A DNA stretch of 46,141 nt, taken from assembly GCA_024275635.1 (NCBI GenBank), contig JAJRYT010000236.1, positions 1 to 46,141 on the forward strand, in the 5' to 3' direction. The position numbers were made by a program, and so were the translations under genes. Positions 34,840 through 43,685 of this stretch are shown piece by piece. Under the pieces are notes generated by a model. The model saw nothing but the letters and a program-made list of their open reading frames with translations, was not told the origin of the DNA and did no database searches. Origin of the DNA: Chloroflexota bacterium. GTDB taxonomy: Bacteria; Chloroflexota; Anaerolineae; Promineifilales; Promineifilaceae. The number at the start of each line of letters is the position of its first letter. Positions within the stretch are counted from its first letter, which is position 1.

Positions 34840-35820
34840 TTACCTCAGCGCTGCAATTTCCCCACGCAGTTTTTCGATTAAAAAGGCGCTTCTTTCATCC
34901 TGAAAAAGGGCAAAATGATGTTTTTTGTAAGCCAATTCGCTGCATTTGCGGAAAAATCGCAGCGAAGCCAGGTAAGCGCCCGGCCCGTGCGTGAGCAGTT
35001 GATTCAAATTGTATTGTGCCCGCTGATGGCTGGAACAGGTGATTTTGTATTGGCTTACCGTCAGGGTGTAATAGCTCACTTCCTCAGCCAGGTATTGTTT
35101 GAGCCAGCGTCGCTCTTGCAGCAGCGCCCAAACGATGATCACTAGAACCATCGTCACTCCGCCCCAATCGCTGATGAGCGCCGCCAGGCAGAGGGCGCTG
35201 CCGGTGGAGACGGCCGCATTGTGCAAAAAGTGTAAAAACATCGCCGCCATCCAGCCGCCGATGGGAGCCGCGAAACGCATGAGTCGTTGGGTAGACATGC
35301 GCGCCAGGGCGATTCCCAGCCCTGTCATGCTGGTGAAGAGGGCATGGTTGAGGCCAAAGATGATGCCGCGCATGAAAATATTCATCCCCCACGCTTCTGC
35401 GCCGCCTTCGTTGTAAACGGTGACGAAATAGTAGATGTTCTCAATCATGGCGAAACCCATCCCCACCATCGCGCCGTAGATGATACCGTCCAGAGGGCTG
35501 TCAATCTCATCCCGCCATAGGAAAAAGATGCCCAACACGGCCAGCCCTTTGATGGTTTCTTCCACCGGCGGGGCGATGAAGGCCGCCGCCAGCGCGTCGC
35601 CGCCGCTTTGTCCGGCCAGCAGGTAGAAAGGGATGCTGAGCAGGCTGTTGGCGATGAAGGCGATGATGATGCTGGGGACAGCGCCCCACAGGAATGCGGC
35701 CGTTAACAACCACCAGGGTTCTTTTTCGTACCGGTCTACCCAGTAGATGAGGATGACGTAGAACAGAGCGGGTACAGCAGCGGCGATGGTAGAGAGGATT
35801 AAGACAGTGATTGAGGTCAT
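34840..35820 (-). CDS. PrsW-family intramembrane protease
   Basis: A 326-residue membrane protein with about eight hydrophobic segments. The glutamate motif is VEETIKGLAVL, followed by GMGFAMIENIYYF and a histidine motif in LNHALFTSMTG, the conserved putative metal ligands of PrsW and related CAAX-type proteases. B. subtilis PrsW cleaves an anti-sigma factor; the substrate here is unknown. The C-terminal 80 residues are soluble. It is convergent with the DinB gene. Confidence 0.85.
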   Translation of the reverse strand: MTSITVLILSTIAAAVPALFYVILIYWVDRYEKEPWWLLTAAFLWGAVPSIIIAFIANSLLSIPFYLLAGQSGGDALAAAFIAPPVEETIKGLAVLGIFFLWRDEIDSPLDGIIYGAMVGMGFAMIENIYYFVTVYNEGGAEAWGMNIFMRGIIFGLNHALFTSMTGLGIALARMSTQRLMRFAAPIGGWMAAMFLHFLHNAAVSTGSALCLAALISDWGGVTMVLVIIVWALLQERRWLKQYLAEEVSYYTLTVSQYKITCSSHQRAQYNLNQLLTHGPGAYLASLRFFRKCSELAYKKHHFALFQDERSAFLIEKLRGEIAALR

Positions 35821-35858
35821 AGGTTTTGTTGCGGTGTAGAACGATTTAGCAAATCGTT

Positions 35859-36950
35859 TTACGTAATGAACATGGCGTCGCCGAAGGAGTAGAAGCGGTA
35901 TTTTTTGGCAACGGCCGTTTCATACATTTGCATCACCTTTTCCCGTCCGGCAAAGGCTGAAACCAGCATCAGCAGGCTGGATTGAGGCAGGTGGAAGTTG
36001 GTAATCATGGCGTCCACAGCGCGGAATTTGTAGCCGGGATAGATGAATAAATCTGTTGGCCCTGCAAAGGCGGAGACCGGCTTCCAGGGGCATAGGCTGC
36101 TCGTTTCCCCGGCGTCGTCGCGGGCGCTGATGTCGCGGAAGCTGCCGGTTAGCCCGGCGGAACGGAGCGCGCCTGTTTCCAGAACGCGAACGGCCGTTGT
36201 CCCCACTGCCACAATCCGCCCCCCGGCCAGTTTGGCCTCGTTGATTCGTTTGGCGGCCGCCGGGGAGATGGCGGCCCATTCGCTGTGGATGACGTGGTCG
36301 GCCACCTGCTCCGCTTCTACCGGCTTGAACGTGTCCAGGCCGACGTGGAGGGTGACGGTCTCGAAGATGACGCCGCGCTCGCGCAGGGCAAAGAGTAAAT
36401 CGCCCGTGAAGTGCAGTCCGGCGGTGGGCGCAGCCGCGGATCCTTCGGGACGGGAATAAACGGTTTGATACCGTTCAGGGTCGGCGAGTTGTTCGTGGAT
36501 GTAGGGGGGGAGGGGTGTGTGGCCGTGTTGGCGGAGGTAGGCATTGACCGGCTGGCTGAAGGTGATTTCGCGCTGGGGGCCGTCGAGAACGGCCGTTACC
36601 ATCCCTGTCATCGTTTCATCCCCATCCAGCAAAATGACGCTGTCTTCCCCCATTTTTTTGCCGCCGACAAGCGCTTTCCAGCGAGTGTCATCCAGTTGTT
36701 CCAGGAGCAGTAGTTCGATTTTACCGCCAGTGGGTTTACGGCCGTACAGTCGGGCCGGAATGACGCGGCTGTTGTTGGCAACTAAAATATCGCCGGGATT
36801 GAAATAGTCGAGGATGTCGCTGAATTGTTGGTGGGCAATACGGCCGTTTTCCCGGTTTAGGATGAGTAATCGGGAGGCGTCGCGGGGAGTTAACGGCCGT
36901 TGTGCAATCAACGCCTGCGGCAGCGTGTAATCAAAATCGCTTGTCTTCAT
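35859..36950 (-). CDS. queA: S-adenosylmethionine:tRNA ribosyltransferase-isomerase
   Basis: A 363-residue QueA of normal length, starting MKTSDFDYTLPQALIAQRPL. Family blocks are NNSRVIPARLYGRK, EGSAAAPTAGLHFT and NFHLPQSSLLMLVSAFAG. It transfers the ribose of SAM to 7-aminomethyl-7-deazaguanine in tRNA to make epoxyqueuosine. No other queuosine gene is nearby. It contains five ACGGCCGT octamers, plus one just past its start region, the densest run in the window. Confidence 0.95.
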   Translation of the reverse strand: MKTSDFDYTLPQALIAQRPLTPRDASRLLILNRENGRIAHQQFSDILDYFNPGDILVANNSRVIPARLYGRKPTGGKIELLLLEQLDDTRWKALVGGKKMGEDSVILLDGDETMTGMVTAVLDGPQREITFSQPVNAYLRQHGHTPLPPYIHEQLADPERYQTVYSRPEGSAAAPTAGLHFTGDLLFALRERGVIFETVTLHVGLDTFKPVEAEQVADHVIHSEWAAISPAAAKRINEAKLAGGRIVAVGTTAVRVLETGALRSAGLTGSFRDISARDDAGETSSLCPWKPVSAFAGPTDLFIYPGYKFRAVDAMITNFHLPQSSLLMLVSAFAGREKVMQMYETAVAKKYRFYSFGDAMFIT

Positions 36951-37304
36951 ACCCGTATTGTAACTTTTCGAGGGGGTGGGGCAACTGGATGTGGTTTGGG
37001 ATTAAGAGAGTGAGCAATGGGGAGATTTCTTAATCTCCTCTTCTCCAATCTTCCAATCTCTACAAAATAAAGGTAAGAAAAGAGAACACCACTGCATCTA
37101 ACCTGATGAACAGCAAAAAAAATCAATACCTTTTTCTCCTCCTTCCCTCCTTCAGCAAGACGCCGCGTAGCAACCTACGCGGCGTCTTGCTTTTTGACGC
37201 ATTTCTATAGAATCCCCCTGCAACATTCGTGTTAACCGCGCCAATAATGATGAGTAATGATGTTCACTTTAGTCACTTCTCACTTGCGGTTTACCGCGTT
37301 CTAT
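36951..37304 (+). ncRNA. Possible plus-strand small RNA ending at a strong terminator
   Basis: This 354-base gap has no protein gene. Both neighbours are on the minus strand, yet the clear terminator at 37155-37195 works on the plus strand, where no gene lies upstream for about 2.3 kb. Its presence suggests a plus-strand transcript beginning somewhere in about 36990-37080. That part also has degenerate TCTCC/CCAATCT repeats and a TACAAAAT that could be a -10 box. No known RNA family is recognised. Confidence 0.25.
37155..37195 (+). terminator. Strong plus-strand terminator without an obvious gene
   Basis: GCAAGACGCCGCGTAG (37155-37170) and CTACGCGGCGTCTTGC (37175-37190) are perfect 16-bp arms with a 4-base CAAC loop, followed by TTTTT. 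On the minus strand the stem is preceded by A's and has no T-run after it, so it should not end the minus-strand oxidase transcript efficiently. Confidence 0.85.
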
Positions 37305-38711
37305 TCATCCGTTTCCAAATGTGGTTTCGGCAAAAATCTTTCCCGGATTGAGGATGCCATTGGGGTCCAGCGCTTGCTTAATGGTCTGCATGACGGCCAG
37401 GGAACGGCCGTGTTCCTGCCCCATATACTTCCGCTTGCCGATGCCCACCCCGTGTTCGGCCGTCACCGTCCCGCCCAGCGCCAGCGCCGCCTGCACCATC
37501 TCGGCGTGTATGGCCGTTGCCAGCCCAAAACTGGCCTCGTTCCCTGGCTGATAAGGGACGAGCGGGTGCAGGTTGCCATCCCCGGCGTGGCCGACCAGAT
37601 ACGTCTTCATATTTTCTCTGACCATCGCCCCCTGACAGGCAGCCACCAGATCGGGGAAGCGGGAAACGGGCACAGCCAGATCCACAATCAAAAAAGCGAC
37701 CCCCGGATTAGCCCGCACTAGGATCTCATACGTCTGGTGGCGCACCCGCCACAACCGGTCGCGCTCATCACGCCCCAGCCCGGCTTCAAAGGCAGCGCAG
37801 TTTTCACCCTGGCAAATTGCCCGCACCAACCCCAACTCTTCCTGCAAGGCGGCGGCGGTGGCGCTGTGGAATTCCATGAGCAGCGTTGGCCGTTCCGGTA
37901 AGGAGAATTCCTCCACGCCGTTTAGCTCGCGGACAACGGCCGTATTCAAGAACTCCAGCGCTGCCGGGACAATGCCGCTGCCCATGACCCCTGAGACGGC
38001 GCGCGTCGCGGCCGTCACCGTCTCAAACGAAGCGACGGCCGCGCTGAACTGCTCCGGCAACGGGGCCAGCCGCAAAGTCGCCGTCGTTACCACCCCCAGC
38101 GTCCCTTCCGAGCCGATGAACAGGTGCGTCAGGTCGTAGGCGGAGGAACTTTTGTGAGCCAGCGAGCCGGTGTGGATGATGTCGCCGGTGGGCGTTACCA
38201 ATTCCAGCCGTAGGACGTTATCCTTGGTTGCCCCGTAGCGAGGGGTGCGCGTTCCGGCGGCGTTGTTGGCGATCATGCCGCCAATGGAGGCGTTGGCGCC
38301 GGGGTCGGGGGCGAAGAAGAGGCCGTCGCGGGCTAGTTGGGCGTTCATGTCCTTGTAGCGGACGCCTGCCTGTACGTCCACCTGGAAATCGTCGGGGCGG
38401 ATGGCCAGGATGCGGTCCAGCCGCAGCAAATCCAGGATGATGCCGCCGTGAACCGGGATGGGGTTGCCTTCCAGACTAGAACCGGCCCCCCAGGGGGTGA
38501 CCGGGATGTGGTGTTGGTTGGCGTATTTCAGGATGGCGCTGATTTCCGAGGCAGAAGCGGGCCAGACGACGGCCGTCGGCAGATGAGCTTCGTGAAAAGA
38601 TTGGTCGCGGGCGTGTTGTTCCCGATCGGCGGCCGTCACCGAGACGTGTTCCTTGCCTACAACCGACATTAAATAATCAACGTGCTGCGGCCCCAGATTC
38701 TCCTGCGGCAT
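37305..38711 (-). CDS. FAD-linked oxidase (GlcD/D-lactate dehydrogenase type)
   Basis: A 468-residue flavoprotein. The FAD-binding PCMH domain carries TPWGAGSSLEGNPIPVHGG and PGANASIGGMIANNAAGTRT. The C-terminal cap domain has GHAGDGNLHPLVPY and TAEHGVGIGKRKYM, which are typical of glycolate and D-lactate oxidases. It probably oxidises a 2-hydroxyacid. It is the last gene of the hyu-type operon and overlaps the B3/B4-domain gene by 35 bases. Confidence 0.92.
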   Translation of the reverse strand: MPQENLGPQHVDYLMSVVGKEHVSVTAADREQHARDQSFHEAHLPTAVVWPASASEISAILKYANQHHIPVTPWGAGSSLEGNPIPVHGGIILDLLRLDRILAIRPDDFQVDVQAGVRYKDMNAQLARDGLFFAPDPGANASIGGMIANNAAGTRTPRYGATKDNVLRLELVTPTGDIIHTGSLAHKSSSAYDLTHLFIGSEGTLGVVTTATLRLAPLPEQFSAAVASFETVTAATRAVSGVMGSGIVPAALEFLNTAVVRELNGVEEFSLPERPTLLMEFHSATAAALQEELGLVRAICQGENCAAFEAGLGRDERDRLWRVRHQTYEILVRANPGVAFLIVDLAVPVSRFPDLVAACQGAMVRENMKTYLVGHAGDGNLHPLVPYQPGNEASFGLATAIHAEMVQAALALGGTVTAEHGVGIGKRKYMGQEHGRSLAVMQTIKQALDPNGILNPGKIFAETTFGNG

Positions 38712-39387
38712 GATACACCTCCATCCAATCTACTACTGCCTCTGGCGCGGATAATACCACAAACCCCTGGATGTCCTGCATGTGTTGGCGCACGGCCGTT
38801 TCCCCAATCCCAGGCGGCGCATAGGTGGTGAACAATGCGTGCCGCGTCTCCGGCGTGATGCGCGTCCGTTTGTCCGGGCCGTAAATAACGCTGGAAAGGA
38901 TGCCCTGGGCGTCGGCGATGTACATGTCGCCCTGCTTGAGCCTCTGTTCCTGGCCGTTGATGCGGACGAAGCTTTCACTGCCCGCGGCCACGTCCAGACG
39001 GATAGGGGGGGCGACTTCGTCCAGGTCATGAACGGCCGTCAACAGCCCATGCTTCAACTCCGCCATAAACATCGCCGCCACCAGCGCCGCCACGTTGGGG
39101 ATTGGCTTGCCCTTGATCGCCACTGACTCCAGTTGGAGCAGGACGTGGTAGGTTTTTCTGAAGCGCTTGTAGTAACGGCTGTACGCCTGAATGATGGGGT
39201 CGGCTTTGATGGCGGCACGGCCGCCGCCCCCAAACCGTTCCCGCAATTCCTGTTCCAGTTCCGCCTTGCGTCCAGCCAGCCCCTCATGCCCCGCAGGATT
39301 GGTCGCGTCCCGCAGCGCCAGCACGCCAACGGCCGCGCCCGGATACGCTTCTCGCCACGCTTCCGAAATATTCAATATCCATTCCAT
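38677..39387 (-). CDS. B3/B4-domain protein
   Basis: A 236-residue stand-alone B3/B4 domain, like the tRNA-binding/editing part of phenylalanyl-tRNA synthetase beta: YKRFRKTYHVLLQLESVAIK, GLLTAVHDLDEVAPPIRLD and RHALFTTYAPPG. Free B3/B4 proteins are common and poorly understood; trans-editing is one suggestion. It overlaps the downstream oxidase gene by 35 bases, so they are coupled. No clear binding site precedes ATG 39387. Confidence 0.85.
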   Translation of the reverse strand: MEWILNISEAWREAYPGAAVGVLALRDATNPAGHEGLAGRKAELEQELRERFGGGGRAAIKADPIIQAYSRYYKRFRKTYHVLLQLESVAIKGKPIPNVAALVAAMFMAELKHGLLTAVHDLDEVAPPIRLDVAAGSESFVRINGQEQRLKQGDMYIADAQGILSSVIYGPDKRTRITPETRHALFTTYAPPGIGETAVRQHMQDIQGFVVLSAPEAVVDWMEVYHAAGESGAAAR

Positions 39388-39397
39388 ATCTGAATAG

Positions 39398-39802
39398 CTA
39401 CTTTCTGGCCTGGAAGATGGAATATGTCCCTGAAGCTTTGGCGACCAGGCGTTCGCCGTTCCACACTTCAGATTCCAGGAAAGCGATGCGCCTCCCCTTG
39501 TGGATGACTTTGGTGCCGCATATCAGCGTCCCGGAAGTTACAGCTCGCAGATAGGTGATCTTGATCTCGGCCGTGGCGCAAGATTCGCCGTTGTTCAGGC
39601 AGGTATAAAGCGCGCCCCCCATGCCCGTGTCGGCCATTGAGGAGATAACGCCCCCATGCAGGATGCCATGAGGGTTGAGCAATTTTCCATCCACTTCCAG
39701 GGCGCATTGGCTGTTCCCTTCGGCCAACTTTGAGAACGTCAGACCGATTAAATCGCCAAAGGGATTGAATCCTTTTGATTGCGTTGGGAGATATTTTGGC
39801 AT
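39398..39802 (-). CDS. PaaI-type hotdog thioesterase
   Basis: A 134-residue hotdog-fold protein with NPHGILHGGVISSMADTGMG, the PaaI signature, then CATAEIKITYLRAV. It should hydrolyse an acyl-CoA. ATG 39802 was chosen because AAGAAGG precedes it at a good distance; GTG 39808 is an alternative. It begins 12 bases after hyuB, so it belongs to the same operon and may release a CoA-bound intermediate. Confidence 0.9.
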   Translation of the reverse strand: MPKYLPTQSKGFNPFGDLIGLTFSKLAEGNSQCALEVDGKLLNPHGILHGGVISSMADTGMGGALYTCLNNGESCATAEIKITYLRAVTSGTLICGTKVIHKGRRIAFLESEVWNGERLVAKASGTYSIFQARK

Positions 39803-39814
39803 TGTCACCTTCTT

Positions 39815-41488
39815 TCAGTCCAAATCCGCCAGCATCTCCGGCGTCACTTCCACCCTGTACTGCTCCTTTGCACCAGCTACCGATACTTTACCATCGCGGA
39901 CATCGTGCAGAATCGCTTCCCGGTCGCGCTGTTTCGGATTACCAAAGCCGCCTCCTCCGGCTGCGTCCATCGTCACCACGTCGCCCGGTTTCAGTCGGGT
40001 CAGGCCGTAGGGGTTGCCCGGTTTGCCGTTGACCAAAAACTGCGCTTTGGCCCCCGGTTTCCCGTCAAACAATCCTTCTGGCGGCAAACGAAAACGGCCG
40101 CTCTGAATCCCCAAATTCACCGGCGGCACGTCGTCCGGCACGCGGATGACCAGGCGGCGGCCCAGCGCGCCCCGGTATTGGCCCGCGCCGCCGGAATCAG
40201 GCAGCAGTTCGCGCCGTTCGACGAGGAGCGGGGTATCGCTCTCCAAAATTTCGACCGGCGTGTTGGCCCCGTTGGCGGGGAAGATGTAGCTGCCGCCGCC
40301 GTCGCCGCGGCCGCCGGCCCCCATGCCGCCGCCGCGAATGAGAACGGTGTGCCAGGAACGGCCGTCTCCCCATTTGCCATAAAACACATTCATCGTCGCC
40401 GGCGTGCCGCCGCTGGCCGCCAGTGCCCGATCCGGCAAAACGGCCGCCAGCGCCCGGTAGATAATTTCGGTCATAAAATGGCCGATCTGCATCCGCGCCG
40501 CCACCGCTGCCGGGAATTTGCAGTTGACCACGCTCCCTTCTGGGGCGATGAGATGGATGGGGGCGGCGCTGCCGTCGTTATTAGGGATGTAGGGGTCGAA
40601 AATGCTCTTGATTGCCATGTGGACGTAGGCGTAGGTGAAATTGTAGACGACATTGCCGCCCCAATCCACTTGCGGCGAGGAGCCAGTCAAATCCACGCGG
40701 ATGTCGCTGCCGGAGATGGTGACGGCCGTTTTGATGACCACATCCTCCCGCCCGGCCATTTGTTCGATGACGCCTTCGGCTTGGTAACGGCCGTCGGGAA
40801 CCTGTTCGATGGCGGCGCGGATGGAGCGTTCGGTGCGGCCGATGATCTCGTCGGCTAGATCGTCCAATCTGTCCAGGTCATACTCTGTCATCATCCGGCG
40901 CACCTGTTCGGCGCAGACGTGGTTGGCGGCGATTTGGGAGCGGATGTCGCCCACTACTTCATCCGGCGTGCGCACGTTCCAGCGGATCATTGCTAGCACG
41001 GCCTCGTTGAGCGCGCCGCTGTTGTACAGCTTGACCAGGGGGATGAACAGCCCTTCCTCGAAAACGTCGTGGTTATCCGAGGCCACCCGACCGCCGATGT
41101 CGGAGTGGTGCAGGACGCAGGCGGTGAACGCCGCCAGCCGCTCGCGGTGGAAGATGGGGCTGATGACGCAGACGTCGTTGAGATGCCCGGCCAGCGCCCA
41201 GGGGTCGTTAGTGATGTAGACGTCGCCGGGCTGGAAGGCATCGGCGGGCAAGCTTTGCACCAGCTTTTTGACGCCCAGCGCCATGGCGCCCGATTGTCCC
41301 GGCGTGGCGAAGGAGCCTTGGGCCAGTTCACGGCCGTGCCGGTCGGTGAACATGCAGGTGTAATCGTGGGCGTCGCGCAGCAGGCTGGAGAAAGCGGTAC
41401 GGGCCACGGCCGCGTCCGCCTCATCTACAATCGAAATGAGCCGCCGCCACAGGATTTCCAGGGTTACGGGATCGAATTTTTGGATCAT
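39815..41488 (-). CDS. hyuB: Hydantoinase B/oxoprolinase-family protein
   Basis: A 557-residue HyuB. Family marks are MIQKFDPVTLEILWRRLISI, SALLRDAHDY-type text (SLLRDAHDYTCMFTD), TNDPWALAGHLNDVCV and VLHHSDIGGRV, then MDAAGGGGFGNPKQRD at the end. With HyuA it forms an ATP-dependent amidohydrolase acting on hydantoin- or oxoproline-like rings, or a related carboxylase. Its partner hyuA is normally next to it but here lies 4 kb upstream, beyond an inserted island. The substrate is unknown. Confidence 0.93.
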   Translation of the reverse strand: MIQKFDPVTLEILWRRLISIVDEADAAVARTAFSSLLRDAHDYTCMFTDRHGRELAQGSFATPGQSGAMALGVKKLVQSLPADAFQPGDVYITNDPWALAGHLNDVCVISPIFHRERLAAFTACVLHHSDIGGRVASDNHDVFEEGLFIPLVKLYNSGALNEAVLAMIRWNVRTPDEVVGDIRSQIAANHVCAEQVRRMMTEYDLDRLDDLADEIIGRTERSIRAAIEQVPDGRYQAEGVIEQMAGREDVVIKTAVTISGSDIRVDLTGSSPQVDWGGNVVYNFTYAYVHMAIKSIFDPYIPNNDGSAAPIHLIAPEGSVVNCKFPAAVAARMQIGHFMTEIIYRALAAVLPDRALAASGGTPATMNVFYGKWGDGRSWHTVLIRGGGMGAGGRGDGGGSYIFPANGANTPVEILESDTPLLVERRELLPDSGGAGQYRGALGRRLVIRVPDDVPPVNLGIQSGRFRLPPEGLFDGKPGAKAQFLVNGKPGNPYGLTRLKPGDVVTMDAAGGGGFGNPKQRDREAILHDVRDGKVSVAGAKEQYRVEVTPEMLADLD

Positions 41489-41625
41489 AATGGTTTGTCT
41501 ACTCCACTGGACAATGATTCACCGGGCTATCAAAACCAATTTCATCCATCAAAACTTTGTGAACAAAAGGATTCGATCTTTCAGTCGGAGCGAAATCATT
41601 GTGAACATCCTGCTCATGTGAAAAT

Positions 41626-43596
41626 CTATCGCGTTTCTACCATCCAGTCATCGTTGCTCAATTCAATAGATTCAATGGCTTGAGTACAAAATTGATACAC
41701 ATCTTTGGCTGAAAGGTTAACCTCAATATAGTAGCCGTTGCTCAATCTGCGGTTACGTCTGAATCGGTTAGGATTATCGCTTACAAATCGTGGGTACTCG
41801 TGTGCAAGATTATCAAACAAGTCTGGCTCTAAGTCAGCTATTGTATTCATAGTTTCCGAAAGGACATCTCTCCACGATTCAACCGTTATTTGCTGGTCTA
41901 AAATGGTCAAAACTCTTGGAGTTTTTCCAGTTACCGTTTCAACAGTTACTGCTTGAGCATCAGCACTACCAAAGTATTCCCATACCTTCACCGCTTCATC
42001 TGCTAATTGTATTGCACGTTTTTCGATCTCTGTACTGTTCCAGGTGGAAACAGTCGAAAAATATCTGTTTAGCTCTAAATGACTTTCTACCAACCGTTGA
42101 CGTTTTTGAGGGAATGGATCATTAGACATTTCTGCATTATAAGCGGTTAGCGTTAGGTTTCCCAGAGTATGCAAATGCAACTCGTGGTCGATCTGCCAGT
42201 TTTCGCCAAGATGTTGCTGCCACCAACTAGATGCCGTTTGCGGCATGACGTGCTCTATTGTAAGTTTTTCAAATGGCGCTTGCTCTTTGTGTTGGTGCAT
42301 GGCTTCCAGAGTTTCGAGGATCAATTTAGTTTTATTCGCGCGATGCCCTGCGCCATATAACTTGGATTCTACTAATCGTGTTCTAAATTCAGCATCTTTT
42401 GGATAACCTCGTGTTTGAAGTATCGAACGGACTCCATCTACTAAATTTGAGGCGTTTTGTAGTTGTGCCTGTGCGTATAATGAGGGAAATATTTTGTTGA
42501 GTTGATTTGTTGGCACATTGCAAACAAAACGTCGGACTATAAAGTTTTCGATTATTTGAACAATAGCTGTGAAATTCCGAGAAGAAAGCTTTTCCTGTGA
42601 ATAATCATGATAGCAATTTAATAAAAAAGGATACGCAGTTGTAACTTCCAATCGATTAAGACGATTTAGTGCAATCTTCAACTGAGTATCTTTTTCTTTC
42701 TCGGGATTAATAAGTTTTTGATAGTAAAACGCAAATTCAGCAATTTCTCTTAATGCGTCCAGAGCATCACGGTCTGAAACCCGCTCTTTCAGTGTGAAAT
42801 AAACATCGCTCTTGTTGACTATTGCCCCATTACGCGTTAAGAAATGACGAATAAACTCGGTCAGATCATCATTTAAATTCGTTTGCATTGGTTCCCAATA
42901 TTCGGCATACATTTCTTCTTGTGCATTAACGTGTATTCGCATGAAGAAATAATTGCGAATTAAATCAGACTGTGTCAACACACGACCTTTGGCATTAAGA
43001 CTTTCGAAAACCAAGTGAGGGTTATCATCATGATCTAAAACAATACTTACAACAGATAATCTCGTGGTAATGGCTTTGTTCAAATCGAGGATATTTACAT
43101 TGCCTCGTTTTAACTTTCGTTGGAAGAATTGATAACAACTAAGGATTTGACTGTCTTTTGGCTTCGCATTTTCCTTGATTAAATTTTTGAATGCGGCGCG
43201 ATCAACTTGAGTTGGAAGCAATTTGAAATGATCCACTTCCTTTTTGAAATAGTTGACCAACATGGTTTGATGTATTTCATCAGCTAATTCTTCTTTTCCC
43301 CGTAATCTTGCGGTGTCGCGAAGCAATGTCAGCAAAATAAAGATTGTAGTAAGGCGCTGTTGTCCATCAATTAATAGATATTTCGCAACTCCTTCGGGAA
43401 CAGATATTGTTGGAATGGTAACAATTGATCCGATGAAATGGCTTTTCGGTTCACCATTCTCATAAAGGTAAACAAGATCATCCCATAAAACTTGCCACTC
43501 TTTTTTATCCCAACTATATGAACGCTGGAATAAAGGAACAACATATTGCTGTGTGCCTTCAATGATCGACTGGAACTTTGTTTCTGATGCCTTCAT
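41626..43596 (-). CDS. DUF262/DUF1524 (GmrSD-like) defence protein
   Basis: A 656-residue protein. The N-terminal DUF262 (GmrS-like) domain has VPLFQRSYSWDKKEW and the nucleotide-use motif LLIDGQQRLTTIFIL (about residues 75-90). The DUF1524 (GmrD-like) HNH region near residue 440 has TIEHVMPQT and LGNLTLTAYNAEMSNDPF. About 110 more residues at the C-terminus form an extra domain. GmrSD-type enzymes cut DNA with modified cytosines, using NTP. AGGAGG precedes ATG 43596. The AT-rich composition suggests transfer. Confidence 0.88.
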   Translation of the reverse strand: MKASETKFQSIIEGTQQYVVPLFQRSYSWDKKEWQVLWDDLVYLYENGEPKSHFIGSIVTIPTISVPEGVAKYLLIDGQQRLTTIFILLTLLRDTARLRGKEELADEIHQTMLVNYFKKEVDHFKLLPTQVDRAAFKNLIKENAKPKDSQILSCYQFFQRKLKRGNVNILDLNKAITTRLSVVSIVLDHDDNPHLVFESLNAKGRVLTQSDLIRNYFFMRIHVNAQEEMYAEYWEPMQTNLNDDLTEFIRHFLTRNGAIVNKSDVYFTLKERVSDRDALDALREIAEFAFYYQKLINPEKEKDTQLKIALNRLNRLEVTTAYPFLLNCYHDYSQEKLSSRNFTAIVQIIENFIVRRFVCNVPTNQLNKIFPSLYAQAQLQNASNLVDGVRSILQTRGYPKDAEFRTRLVESKLYGAGHRANKTKLILETLEAMHQHKEQAPFEKLTIEHVMPQTASSWWQQHLGENWQIDHELHLHTLGNLTLTAYNAEMSNDPFPQKRQRLVESHLELNRYFSTVSTWNSTEIEKRAIQLADEAVKVWEYFGSADAQAVTVETVTGKTPRVLTILDQQITVESWRDVLSETMNTIADLEPDLFDNLAHEYPRFVSDNPNRFRRNRRLSNGYYIEVNLSAKDVYQFCTQAIESIELSNDDWMVETR

Positions 43597-43625
43597 CTTT
43601 CCTCCTGTTTAGATGATCGAAAAAT

Positions 43626-43682
43626 CGCCCCTTCTTCGGCTAACGGCCGTATCTCAAACGGATATTAACTTAACTCCTTCAT
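43626..43682 (-). pseudogene. Decayed hicB 5' fragment
   Basis: On the minus strand, ATG 43680-43682 begins MKELS, then TAA (43665-43667), then YPFEIRPLAEEGA in the same frame. This matches the start of the intact HicB nearby (MNDLSQYPFEIRPLPSAEG). On the DNA, 43641-43689 and 44867-44915 agree in 40 of 49 bases. The similarity ends after about 20 codons, so it is a truncated copy with an internal stop, left between the HEPN and DUF262 genes. Confidence 0.75.
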
Positions 43683-43685
43683 CGC

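Noticed and set aside
39779..40858. 359-codon plus-strand frame opposite hyuB
   Set aside because: It lies wholly antisense to thioesterase and HyuB coding sequence, is rich in Arg/His/Ala as expected for a GC-rich shadow frame, and has no ribosome binding site or recognisable motif.
41489..41625. Minus-strand open stretch of about 45 codons ending MDEIGFDSPVNHCPVE
   Set aside because: It has no start at the upstream end, begins just after a stop, and matches nothing I recognise. It could be a relic of an earlier gene, but that cannot be supported.
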